Positions 8,698 to 17,188 of a DNA stretch of 64,000 nt are shown piece after piece. The DNA comes from JAFECT01 sp035551675 (lineage in GTDB: Bacteria > Pseudomonadota > Alphaproteobacteria > Caulobacterales > Caulobacteraceae). Below the pieces are notes generated by a model. The model saw only the letters and a list, made by a program, of their open reading frames with translations, ran no database searches and had not been told where the DNA came from. How positions within the stretch are numbered: the first letter of the stretch is position 1; every line of letters starts with the position of its first letter. The translations under genes and the position numbers were made by a program. The stretch is from positions 1 through 64,000 of the forward strand of contig DASZMV010000065.1 of NCBI GenBank assembly GCA_035551675.1, written 5' to 3'.

Positions 8698-9855
8698 TCA
8701 GAGCGCCGAGGTCCCCACCGAGCCGCTGAAGTCGTCGAGCGCGCCGGCCAGCCGCGTCAGCAAGCCGCGTTCTTCCTCGTTCAGGTCGGGGCGCCAGATG
8801 TCGAACATCAGGATCACGCGCAACTCGTCGCTGTCGTTGTGGGCCTCGTGCTCGACGGTATCGTCGAACACCCAGGCCTCGCCCGGCTTCCAGGTCCGCA
8901 CGTCGGACCCGACCCGAAAGCGGCAGCCCTCGGGCACGATTAGCGGCGCATGCACCACCAGCCGCGTGTTGTGCACCCCGTTGTGCGCGGGAATGTGCGT
9001 GCGCGGCGCCAGCAGCGAGAACATGGCGTTGGGTCCGCGCCCGGGCAGGCGCGGCTGCGGCGCGGCCGCCAGCAGGTCCATGGTGAGCGGACAGCGCGTG
9101 GCGTTGGCCTCGATCCGCTCGCCGTGCTGCAGCAGGTGGAAGGCGTTCCAACGGGTCGAGTTGTTCAGCTCGCGAAACTGGTTGGCCGGCGCGCGCTCAT
9201 CGAACTGGAGGTAAGGCGAGAAACCGCGATCGTCTTCGAACACCTGCTGGAACTCGGCGCGGATCGCGTCGGTGGCCGTCTCGACGGCGTCAAGGAACGG
9301 GAAGAGGTCGCGCTCGAAGAAATAAGCGAGGGTGAGGCGTGGATAGAAAAAGTTGGTCGGCTCAGGCGCGTAGCGGCGCTGGCGGCCCAGCAGAATGTCG
9401 ACGGCTTCGCGAAATCGCGGTTGATCGGTCAGGTCCGTCGCGGACAAGCGCTCGTCCAGAAAGGCGGACAGGCGGCGATTGTTGTCGTCCACCACGACCT
9501 GGCTTTCCAGCACCGCCGCGCGCAGGTCCGCGGAGAGATGTTCCAGGGGCGGCGCGACCTTGGTCACCGCGGTGTGCATCTGCAGCGCCTCGGAGGTGCG
9601 GCCCTCGCGTTCGAGAATGCGCACACGCATGATCAGCGCGATCAGATGCAGCGGGTCGACCGCCAGCGCGCGATCTACCGCGACGGATTCGCTTGAGAGA
9701 TCTCCGCAGGTCCTGCAGGCCTGGGCCAGATTGACCCAGGCCATCACCGCATCGGGGTTGGCTTCGGCCGCGCGTTGCAGCAGCGCGCGCGCCTGGGCGG
9801 GCTCGCCGTTCCGCAGGGCGTTCATGCCGAGCCGGGTCAACTCTTCGGGGCTCAT
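8698..9855 (-). CDS. TPR protein with aspartyl/asparaginyl beta-hydroxylase domain, copy 1
   Basis: A 385-residue cytoplasmic protein. The first ~110 residues form TPR-like helical repeats (ARALLQRAAEANPDAVMAW and a second repeat ending GRTSEAL). The C-terminal ~180 residues are an AspH-type 2-oxoglutarate/Fe(II) domain: HNGVHNTRLVVHAPLIVP holds the first metal His, FDDTVEHEAHN the second, and an Arg follows for 2-oxoglutarate. The family hydroxylates Asp or Asn beta-carbons in proteins or peptides. It lies 42 nt downstream of the amino-acid permease on the same strand. A longer paralogue is at 25867-27210. Confidence 0.87.
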   Translation of the reverse strand: MSPEELTRLGMNALRNGEPAQARALLQRAAEANPDAVMAWVNLAQACRTCGDLSSESVAVDRALAVDPLHLIALIMRVRILEREGRTSEALQMHTAVTKVAPPLEHLSADLRAAVLESQVVVDDNNRRLSAFLDERLSATDLTDQPRFREAVDILLGRQRRYAPEPTNFFYPRLTLAYFFERDLFPFLDAVETATDAIRAEFQQVFEDDRGFSPYLQFDERAPANQFRELNNSTRWNAFHLLQHGERIEANATRCPLTMDLLAAAPQPRLPGRGPNAMFSLLAPRTHIPAHNGVHNTRLVVHAPLIVPEGCRFRVGSDVRTWKPGEAWVFDDTVEHEAHNDSDELRVILMFDIWRPDLNEEERGLLTRLAGALDDFSGSVGTSAL

Positions 9856-9897
9856 GGGTGCGACCCTAGCGCCGGGCCTTTCACCATAGCAAGCGCG

Positions 9898-11235
9898 CTA
9901 ACCGGCCGACCAGGCGGCCTTGCGGGCGCGCGCGGACGCGAACCAATAGCCGACGCCGATCACGCTCCAGCCAGCGACCAGCGCATAGGGCTGCCAGTCC
10001 GTCTCCGCGCCGAGCACCAGAAGCACCAGCGCCAGCACGCAGCCGAGACCGGAGAGGCCGAGCAAGGTGCGCACGCCGAGCTTAAAACGCGCCGCCGCGC
10101 GAACCTCCGGATGGCGCAGGGCGATGCTGATCGCACAGCAGCAGGAAGACAGGTACTTGAGAATGGTCGGAATGTTGGACGCCAGCGACAGGAACAGCAG
10201 CGTCCTGGGCAGAACCAGGCCCAGGCAGGCCCCCGCGAAGGCGACGACGATCGCCGCCCGCGGCGCGCCGCGTTGGTGTGAGATGCGTCCCAGGATGGTT
10301 GGAAACACGCCGGCGCGACCCATGGCGAACAGCGAACGGGCGAACAGCATGAAGGACGCGTTCAGCGCCTTCAGCAAGGACACCGCGGCGGCGACGAGGA
10401 TCAACGGCGCGGCCAAGCCGCCGACCGCATGACGCGCGGCCTCGATCAGCGGCGCCTGGGACTTCGATACCGCCAGGGGACCGATGAGACCGATCGTGAC
10501 CAGGGTGACTGCGAAATAGACCACCGAGATCAGGAGCAGGGACCCCGCGATGGCGAGCGGAACGTTCCGCTCCGCGTCCTTCACCTCCTCGCCGATTTCG
10601 GTGGCCGCCTCGATTCCCATGAACAGGTTGACCATCAAGGGCGCGGCCAGAAGGATCGGCCACAGACCATGCGGCGCCAGGGGGAAGACGTTTCTCGCCT
10701 GCAGGTGCGGCGCGCCGGTGACGACGTAGACGGCGAAAACGCTCAACAGCACGGCCATCAGCACGGTCTGTGTCCGCGCCGCCATGCCCACGCCGAAGTA
10801 GTTGAGAAGGAAGACTGCGAGATACAACGCCAGCATGGCCGGCACGGCGGGCAGCGGGTAGAGCATACCGACATAGTTCACCAGCACGACCGCGATGGTG
10901 GTCAACTGACCGATCTGGCCGACAATGCGCAGCCAGGTCAGTATGAAACCCGCGAAGGGCGCGATGAACTCGTAGGGCCATTCGAACGAGGCGCCCGACC
11001 GCGGGACCGCCGAGGCCAGGAACGCATAGACGACCGCGAACACCGCCATGGGCAGCGCGGACACGCCGACGGTGATCAGAATGCCCGATCCGCCGATCCC
11101 GGCGGCGGGACTGAGCACCGAGAATATCGAAGTGCCGATCGCCGAACCCGCGGCGAGCATGGTGGCGTCCAGCAGGGTGACCGACCGCGACAGCCTGGGC
11201 GTCCCGGCAGCCTGCGTTCCGTTCGTGTCCGCCAT
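9898..11235 (-). CDS. APC family amino-acid permease
   Basis: A 445-residue membrane protein with about 12 helices. TMLAAGSAIGTSIFSVLSP in helix 1 is the glycine-rich unwound substrate-binding segment of the APC superfamily, and GIEAATEIGEEVKDAERNVP is the conserved helix 6-7 loop. It probably imports an amino acid or related amine; the substrate is not predictable. It is divergent from the second PLP-enzyme gene with an operator copy between them, and leads into the hydroxylase gene. Confidence 0.9.
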   Translation of the reverse strand: MADTNGTQAAGTPRLSRSVTLLDATMLAAGSAIGTSIFSVLSPAAGIGGSGILITVGVSALPMAVFAVVYAFLASAVPRSGASFEWPYEFIAPFAGFILTWLRIVGQIGQLTTIAVVLVNYVGMLYPLPAVPAMLALYLAVFLLNYFGVGMAARTQTVLMAVLLSVFAVYVVTGAPHLQARNVFPLAPHGLWPILLAAPLMVNLFMGIEAATEIGEEVKDAERNVPLAIAGSLLLISVVYFAVTLVTIGLIGPLAVSKSQAPLIEAARHAVGGLAAPLILVAAAVSLLKALNASFMLFARSLFAMGRAGVFPTILGRISHQRGAPRAAIVVAFAGACLGLVLPRTLLFLSLASNIPTILKYLSSCCCAISIALRHPEVRAAARFKLGVRTLLGLSGLGCVLALVLLVLGAETDWQPYALVAGWSVIGVGYWFASARARKAAWSAG

Positions 11236-11349
11236 ACGGCCCGTTCACCAGGGTCCTCGCCCGCGGACCGGTCGCCACTATATCGTCACGGCCCGGACGA
11301 TGCGTGCACGATTGTCGGCGCCCCTGTTGCGCGTCCTCGAACGGGGGCC

Positions 11350-11368
11350 TGTTGCGTTCCCGGCAACG
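11350..11368. promoter_or_regulatory. Regulon operator, copy E (permease / PLP enzyme 2 divergent promoter)
   Basis: The sequence is TGTTGCGTTCCCGGCAACG, matching GTTGC-N7-GCAAC with one outer base changed. It ends 55 nt before the GTG start of the PLP enzyme and lies 114 nt upstream of the permease start. A weaker half-match (TGTTGC, about 11326) lies just to the left. Confidence 0.62.
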
Positions 11369-11423
11369 ACGCGCGCTTGAAATTGCTGCACCGCCTGAAC
11401 AAGAGCCGGTCTAAGCTTCGCCT

Positions 11424-12563
11424 GTGACCCTTTCAGCCCGACCCGCCAGTGCGTCCGCGCTCCGCGCCCGCTTCCCCTATCTGGAGGAGGTCGCCTACCT
11501 CAACACCGCGAGCGCGAGCCCATCGGCCATCGACGTCGCTGGCGCGGCGGAGGCCTTCCATCGCGCCATCAAGGTGAAGGGGATCGACGCCCGGCCCGAA
11601 TGGCTGGCGAAAATCGAAACGGTTCGCGCGCGTCTCGGCGCCTACCTGGGCGCGCCCGCTGAGCGGGTCGGCTTTCACGGCAGTTGCACCGAGGCAATGA
11701 ATCTTGTCGCCCATTCGATCGCCGGCAAAGCGCCTTTTCTGGTCGTGGTCGACCGCGAGGATCATCCGGCGATCTGGAATCCCTGGCTCGGGGCCGAATC
11801 GACAAACGTAAGCGTGCATTTCGCCGAGAGTCGGGGCGGCGAGCCGCGCGAGGCGTCGCTATTGAGCGCCGCCGTTGCGATCGGCGCCCAGGCCATGGCG
11901 CTGTCGGAGGTGGACTCGTGGACCGGCGCGAGGATCGACTTCCCCAAGATCTCCGCGCAGTGTCGCGAGCGCAACGTCCTGCTGATCGTCGACGGCACCC
12001 AGGCGGCCGGCGCCGTCCCCGTCGACGCCACCCTGGCGGACGCCTATATGGGCTCGGTTTTTAAATGGCTGTTGGCGGGATTCGGCCTCGGTTACCTGGT
12101 CCTGTCGCCGGCGCTCTCGGCGCGTCTGACGCCTGCGTTTCGCGGTTACAAGAACGAACCGCCGAGCCGTGACCTGCGCTATGGCCACATCAATCTCGGT
12201 GGGCTTTACGAGCTGGACGCGGCCCTCGCGTTGCTCGAGGCCGGCCGCGATCTCGGCCTGGCGAACCAAGCGCAGTCATTGGCGTCCAGGCTTCGGCGCG
12301 CCCTTATCGACGACGGCTATTCGATCGCGACTCCGGAGTTTCACGCCGGCATCGTCACGGTCGATTGTGGCGGCAGCGAGCGGGTCATGGCTGAACTTGC
12401 GACGCAAGACGTTTCCGTCGCTGCGCTCCCACGTGGAATCCGAATATCCGCCCATCTCTACAACACCGAAGGCGACGTCGATCGCTGCGTGCGCGCATTC
12501 GCTCGTGTCGACCTTGGATCGGACCGTCGGACAAGTCCGACCTTACGTTCCGCACAGACCTGA
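11424..12563 (+). CDS. Cytoplasmic class-V aminotransferase-fold PLP enzyme, copy 2
   Basis: A 379-residue enzyme starting at GTG. Unlike the other two paralogues it has no export signal. YLEEVAYLNTASASPSA is the N-terminal substrate-loop region, LLIVDGTQAAGAVPVD holds the cofactor Asp/Gln pair, and Lys214 in GSVFKWLLAGFG is the expected Schiff-base lysine. A cytoplasmic version beside an amino-acid permease suggests the same chemistry on imported substrate. It converges on the LysR2 gene, with a short 7-bp-arm hairpin (12526-12541) inside its last codons. Confidence 0.87.
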   Translation: MTLSARPASASALRARFPYLEEVAYLNTASASPSAIDVAGAAEAFHRAIKVKGIDARPEWLAKIETVRARLGAYLGAPAERVGFHGSCTEAMNLVAHSIAGKAPFLVVVDREDHPAIWNPWLGAESTNVSVHFAESRGGEPREASLLSAAVAIGAQAMALSEVDSWTGARIDFPKISAQCRERNVLLIVDGTQAAGAVPVDATLADAYMGSVFKWLLAGFGLGYLVLSPALSARLTPAFRGYKNEPPSRDLRYGHINLGGLYELDAALALLEAGRDLGLANQAQSLASRLRRALIDDGYSIATPEFHAGIVTVDCGGSERVMAELATQDVSVAALPRGIRISAHLYNTEGDVDRCVRAFARVDLGSDRRTSPTLRSAQT

Positions 12564-12568
12564 AGCCG

Positions 12569-13483
12569 TCAGGCCGCGGCCCTGCAGTCGCTCAGCTCTT
12601 CCAGTTCGATGCCGATCTGTTCGACAAAGCGCCGCACCACATTCGACAACCGCCGCTTCTTCAGCACCAGGACGTCGACCGTCGCCTCGTTCAGCCGCGT
12701 CGCCCGCACTGGAATCGACACGATGCAACCGAGATTCACTTCCCGCTCGACCGCTCGCTTGCTCAGCAAGGCCACGCCGTGCCCGCCCCGGATAAAACTG
12801 CGCACGGCTTCGATGGAGTTGGAGATCAGGGTCGGTTGAACCGACAATCCGGCTTCGATCAGGGCGTAGTTGATCAGGGCCAGACCCCGGTCGCTCTCAA
12901 GCATGCCAAACGGATAGCGCTCGAGGTCGTGAAGCGCGACAAATTCCCGCGTCGCCAGTTCATGGTTGGCTCCGACCGCCAGTTGGACCGGGTCGGCGAT
13001 GCGGTGGACGATGTCGATGTCGGCGCAGGGCGGCTGGCAGAATGAGACGCCCACGTCGTAGTCGCCGGCGGCGATGCTTGTAGCGATTTGGTCGGGCGCC
13101 AGAACCGTGACCTTGAACGACACCTTGGGGAAGCGCTTGGTGAAGGTGCGCACCGCGTGAATGGCTCCCTCGCAGACCATGCCCTCGATCACCGCGATGC
13201 GGATCTGGGCGCGGCGCTCGCCTTTCAGGTCGTTCAGGTCCGACCTGAGGCTGTCGTAGTCCAGCACGACGCTGCGCGCATAGTCGGCCACGAGCCGTCC
13301 CGCGTGCGTGGGAGTCATGCCGGTCGCCTCGCGGTCGAATAACGGCGTTCCGATCTCGTGTTCCAGCAGGGCGATCTGCCGGCTGACCGAGGAGGGCGAG
13401 GTGTTCAGCCGCTCGCTGGCGCGCCGGATCGATCCGGCGCAGACGACCTCATAGAACGCGCGCATGGCCCCGGGAAACGACAT
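12569..13483 (-). CDS. LysR family transcriptional regulator (paralogue 2)
   Basis: A 304-residue LysR regulator. The winged helix contains FYEVVCAGSIRRASERLN and PSSVSRQIALLE, very like paralogue 1, followed by a substrate-binding domain. The start MSFPGAMRAFYEVV is supported by a GGAGGAG ribosome-binding site just upstream and by alignment with paralogue 1; a longer in-frame reading adds 40 residues without family character. It is divergent from the BNR/VPS10 gene, with an operator copy between. Confidence 0.92.
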   Translation of the reverse strand: MSFPGAMRAFYEVVCAGSIRRASERLNTSPSSVSRQIALLEHEIGTPLFDREATGMTPTHAGRLVADYARSVVLDYDSLRSDLNDLKGERRAQIRIAVIEGMVCEGAIHAVRTFTKRFPKVSFKVTVLAPDQIATSIAAGDYDVGVSFCQPPCADIDIVHRIADPVQLAVGANHELATREFVALHDLERYPFGMLESDRGLALINYALIEAGLSVQPTLISNSIEAVRSFIRGGHGVALLSKRAVEREVNLGCIVSIPVRATRLNEATVDVLVLKKRRLSNVVRRFVEQIGIELEELSDCRAAA

Positions 13484-13586
13484 CTTCTCCTCCCACAATC
13501 CCGGCGCCTGTTCGAATTGCTGTAACGCCGGATCGAACTGAAACACGGAATCCGGCACACGAAAAGCGGCGTAAGTCGCCCGGCCG

Positions 13587-13605
13587 CGTTGCAGGAACTG
13601 CAACG
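13587..13605. promoter_or_regulatory. Regulon operator, copy F (LysR2 / BNR protein divergent promoter)
   Basis: The sequence is CGTTGCAGGAACTGCAACG, with perfect 8-bp arms around GAA. It ends 74 nt before the BNR-protein start and lies 103 nt upstream of LysR2. T-N11-A is present. Confidence 0.7.
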
Positions 13606-13679
13606 GGGAACCCCCGTCATCGCCCTATGCGACGACGCTCGCCTGTGATCCGTTTCCGGCTCCAGAGTTGGGGAAAGTC

Positions 13680-16600
13680 ATGATCGAAGCCGTCCGCCGC
13701 GTGTCTCCGGCCCTGTTTGTCCTGGCCGCAGCCCTCGCGCTCGGCGGCCCCGGCCGGACGCAGACGCCGGCGGGCCAGACGGCGCCGCCGCCCGCCTATG
13801 ACCCCGTGCTTCTCAACAAGCTCGACTTCCGCAATATCGGACCGTTCCACGGCGGGCGTGCGACCACCGGCGTCGGCGTGCCGGGCGCAAACCATGTCTA
13901 CTACATGGGCGCCACGGGAGGCGGGGTCTGGAAGACGACCGACGGCGGTCAGACCTGGAACAACGTCAGCGACGGATTCTTTAACACCGGCTCGATCGGC
14001 GACATCGCGGTCTACGCCGGCGATCCGAACATCGTCTATGTCGGCACGGGCGAGGCGCCGGTGCGCGGGCAGATGTCCTCGTACGGAGACGGCGTCTACA
14101 AGTCGACCGACGCCGGCAAGACCTGGAAGCACATCGGTCTCGACAAGACGATGCAGATCTCGCGCGTTGTGGTGAACCCGACCAATTCGAACGTCGTCTA
14201 CGTCGCCGCTCAGGGCAATCGCTGGGCGCCGTCACAAGATCGCGGCGTCTACAAATCCACGGACGGCGGCGCGACCTGGAAGAAGATACTCTTCTCGTCG
14301 GAAACGGCGGGCGCCAGCGAGCTGCAGATGGATCCTTATGATCCCAACGTGCTCTACGCCGCCTTTTGGGACATGCAACGCACGCCCTGGGCGTTGCGCT
14401 CGGGCGGCCCGGGTTCCGGCATCTGGAAATCGACCGACGGCGGCGAGCATTGGATGCAGCTGAAGGCTGGTTTGCCCAAGCTCATGGGCAAGATCCGTCT
14501 GTCCGTGTCGGCGGCCAACAGTAACCGCATCTATGCCGCCATCGAGAACGAGAAGTCGGGCTTGTTCCGCTCAGACGACGGCGGCCAGACCTGGATCCAG
14601 ACGAACGCCGGCGGCGGCTTCGCCACGCGCCCCTGGTATTACCTCGGCGTCGCCGCCGATCCGAAAAGCGCCGACGTCGTTTATGTGTCGAGCTCGTCGC
14701 TGTTGAAGAGCGTCAACGGCGGGAAGACCTTCGTCGCGGTCAAGACGCGTCATGGCGATACCCATACCCTGTGGATCAATCCGAACGATCCGCAGAATAT
14801 GATCGATACCGACGACGGCGGCGCCGAGATCAGCTTCGACGGCGGCAAGGGCTGGACCGACATCGACAATCAGCCGACCGCTCAGTTCTACACCGTCCGC
14901 GCCGACGATCTCTTCCCGTACAATCTCTATAGCGGTCAGCAGGACACGTCGGCGATGAAGGTCGCGAACCGCGTCTTTGGAGGCGGGGAAGAGGGGCCGC
15001 CGCCGAACTGGAAGGAGATCGCGTCGAACGAAGCCGCGCGACCGTCCTTCGATCCGAAGAACCCACGTCACATCTTCACCAGCAACTACCAGGGCGCGCT
15101 GGTGCGCACCGACATGGACACGGGCGTCTCGCACGACGTCAGCCCCTGGCCGGGGCAGAAGCTGGGCTTCGACGCCCAGCAGATGACCTACCGGTTTCAG
15201 TGGAGTCCGCCGACCATCACCTCGCCCTTCGACGTAAACACGATCTACATGGGCGGCAATGTGTTGTTCCGCACCCGGGACCAGGGCCTGACCTGGGACG
15301 TGATCTCACCCGACCTGACGCGCAACGAGGCGGACAAGCACGGACGTAGCGGCCTGTGGTGGCACGACGGTTCGGGCGGCGAAATCTACAACACCATCTA
15401 CGCCGTCGCCGAATCGCCGCTGGAACGCGGCCTGATCTGGGTCGGGACCGACGACGGCCTGGTGCAGTTGACGCGCGACGGCGGCAAGAGCTGGTCGAAC
15501 GTCACGCCAGGGAATTGGAAGCCCGGTTGGGTCTATACCTTGGAGCCGAGCGCCTACGACAAGGGGACCGTCTATGCGGCCGTCTCGCGTCATCGCGACG
15601 GCGATATGACGCCCCACTTCTATCGCACCACGGATTTCGGCCGCAGCTGGACCGATCTCGCCGCGACGCTACCGCAGGATACGCCCGCGCGGGTGCTGCG
15701 CGAGGATCCCGTGCGCAAGGGTCTGCTCTACGCGGCGACTGAATATCGGATGTGGATCTCGTTCGACGACGGCGCCCACTGGCAGGCGTTTCAGCAGAAC
15801 CTGCCGCACGTCCCCGTCTCCGACATCCTGGTCCACGGCGACGACCTGCTGGTTTCGACCGAGGGCCGCGGGTTCTGGATTCTCGATGACCTGACGACAT
15901 TGCGCCAATTGTCGCCGGACGATCTCAAGGCGCCGATGACGCTGTTCAAGCCGCGCGACACCTATCGCATCGCAGGCGGCGGCGGACCGCCGCCGCCCAA
16001 GGGCTTCCGTTCGCCGACCAATCCGCCGAACGGGGTGATCATCCGCTATGAGCTCGCCGAAAAGGCGCCGGCGACCGACGCGTTCAAGCTCGACATCTTG
16101 GACAGCACGGGCGCGGTGGTTCACAGCTATTCGGCCCTGCCGCCGCCGCCCAGCGCCGAGGCGCCGGAAGACGCGTCCAAGGCGGATAAGCCGGTGAACT
16201 GCAATGCACCGGCGAACACTGCCGATGCGACCCCCGCCAACGCCAATCCTGCGGGCTCGGCTGCGGACTCCGCCAAGGGCGACAAACAGGAGGGCGCCCC
16301 GGGGGGCGCCTGCGCCAGTCACGAGCCGCCGGCCGCGAAGCTGATCGGCGTCAAGGGCTTCAACCAGTTCGTCTGGAACTTCCGCGCGGATCCGGTGAAG
16401 GGTGACAAGGGCGACGGACCTCTGATGCCGCAGGGTCATTACACCGTGCGCCTGACGCTCAACGGAACGGTCGTGTCGCAGCCGTTCGACGTCGTTGCCG
16501 ATCCGCGTACGCCCAGCACCGTGGCCGACGCCCAGGAGCGTTACGCCCTGACCCGCCACATTATGGAAGTCACTACCTCGACCAACGCCGTCTTCAACGA

Positions 16601-17060
16601 ACTGCGAGACGTCCTGAAGCAGGCGAAAGACCTGCAGAAGGCCGCGAAGGCGAAGTCGTCCGCGCAAGGACAGGCGGCGCTCGCCACCTTTATCGCCGAC
16701 ATGGAGACCTATGAGCACCGCTTCGACCCGCCGTCGCCCAAGGGTCCGGGCGGCCAGATGATCCTCGACACCGGTTCGGGTCCGGTCGGTGAATTCGGTC
16801 CGGTGGAAAACGCCATCGACACCGGCGTCGGACCCATCACCCAGGGCGACAAACTGCGCGCCAAGGAGGTGGAGGCCAAGTGCGACAAACTCCGCACCGA
16901 AGCGGACACGGCGATGAACAAAGCGATCGCCAGGGTCGACGCCGATCTCGCAGCCGCCAACCTGACGCCGGCCATCGTGCGTCATCCCGGCGTCGAAGCG
17001 CCGCCGACGCCCAAGGAAAATCCGGAAGGCGCGACGGAAGATACGGATGCGGATTACTGA
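13680..17060 (+). CDS. Exported BNR/VPS10-type beta-propeller protein
   Basis: A 1126-residue protein with a signal peptide (ALFVLAAALALGG). At least eight Asp-box loops are visible: TDGGQTW, TDAGKTW, TDGGATW, SDDGGQTW, VNGGKTF, TRDQGLTW, TRDGGKSW and TTDFGRSW. These mark the blades of one or two sortilin-like propellers in the first ~740 residues. The remainder holds a beta-rich domain, a Pro/Ala/Asp-rich linker (about 820-880) and a helical C-terminus. Often annotated as glycosyl hydrolase by resemblance to sialidase Asp boxes, but no catalytic site is evident; peptide or protein binding is at least as likely. The ATG follows a GGGGAA ribosome-binding site; a TTG four codons earlier is less likely. 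Confidence 0.85.
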   Translation: MIEAVRRVSPALFVLAAALALGGPGRTQTPAGQTAPPPAYDPVLLNKLDFRNIGPFHGGRATTGVGVPGANHVYYMGATGGGVWKTTDGGQTWNNVSDGFFNTGSIGDIAVYAGDPNIVYVGTGEAPVRGQMSSYGDGVYKSTDAGKTWKHIGLDKTMQISRVVVNPTNSNVVYVAAQGNRWAPSQDRGVYKSTDGGATWKKILFSSETAGASELQMDPYDPNVLYAAFWDMQRTPWALRSGGPGSGIWKSTDGGEHWMQLKAGLPKLMGKIRLSVSAANSNRIYAAIENEKSGLFRSDDGGQTWIQTNAGGGFATRPWYYLGVAADPKSADVVYVSSSSLLKSVNGGKTFVAVKTRHGDTHTLWINPNDPQNMIDTDDGGAEISFDGGKGWTDIDNQPTAQFYTVRADDLFPYNLYSGQQDTSAMKVANRVFGGGEEGPPPNWKEIASNEAARPSFDPKNPRHIFTSNYQGALVRTDMDTGVSHDVSPWPGQKLGFDAQQMTYRFQWSPPTITSPFDVNTIYMGGNVLFRTRDQGLTWDVISPDLTRNEADKHGRSGLWWHDGSGGEIYNTIYAVAESPLERGLIWVGTDDGLVQLTRDGGKSWSNVTPGNWKPGWVYTLEPSAYDKGTVYAAVSRHRDGDMTPHFYRTTDFGRSWTDLAATLPQDTPARVLREDPVRKGLLYAATEYRMWISFDDGAHWQAFQQNLPHVPVSDILVHGDDLLVSTEGRGFWILDDLTTLRQLSPDDLKAPMTLFKPRDTYRIAGGGGPPPPKGFRSPTNPPNGVIIRYELAEKAPATDAFKLDILDSTGAVVHSYSALPPPPSAEAPEDASKADKPVNCNAPANTADATPANANPAGSAADSAKGDKQEGAPGGACASHEPPAAKLIGVKGFNQFVWNFRADPVKGDKGDGPLMPQGHYTVRLTLNGTVVSQPFDVVADPRTPSTVADAQERYALTRHIMEVTTSTNAVFNELRDVLKQAKDLQKAAKAKSSAQGQAALATFIADMETYEHRFDPPSPKGPGGQMILDTGSGPVGEFGPVENAIDTGVGPITQGDKLRAKEVEAKCDKLRTEADTAMNKAIARVDADLAAANLTPAIVRHPGVEAPPTPKENPEGATEDTDADY

Positions 17061-17072
17061 TCGCCAGGGCGG

Positions 17073-17091
17073 CGTTGCGCGATCCGCAACG
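17073..17091. promoter_or_regulatory. Regulon operator, copy G (upstream of S10-S10-CapA operon)
   Basis: The sequence is CGTTGCGCGATCCGCAACG, starting 12 nt after the BNR-gene stop and ending 97 nt before the next start codon. It suggests the downstream operon has its own promoter. Confidence 0.66.
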
Positions 17092-17188
17092 TGGCTTCCA
17101 GACTTAGGCGCACTTCGCGCACCGGACTTCTGACACGATCCGGTCGGGACGCGCGGTCGCGCAAGATTGATGGACGAGGCGGAGATTG

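Noticed and set aside
12526..12541. Short perfect hairpin GTCGGAC-AA-GTCCGAC as a terminator
   Set aside because: It lies inside the coding end of PLP enzyme 2, has a 2-nt loop and no T-run.
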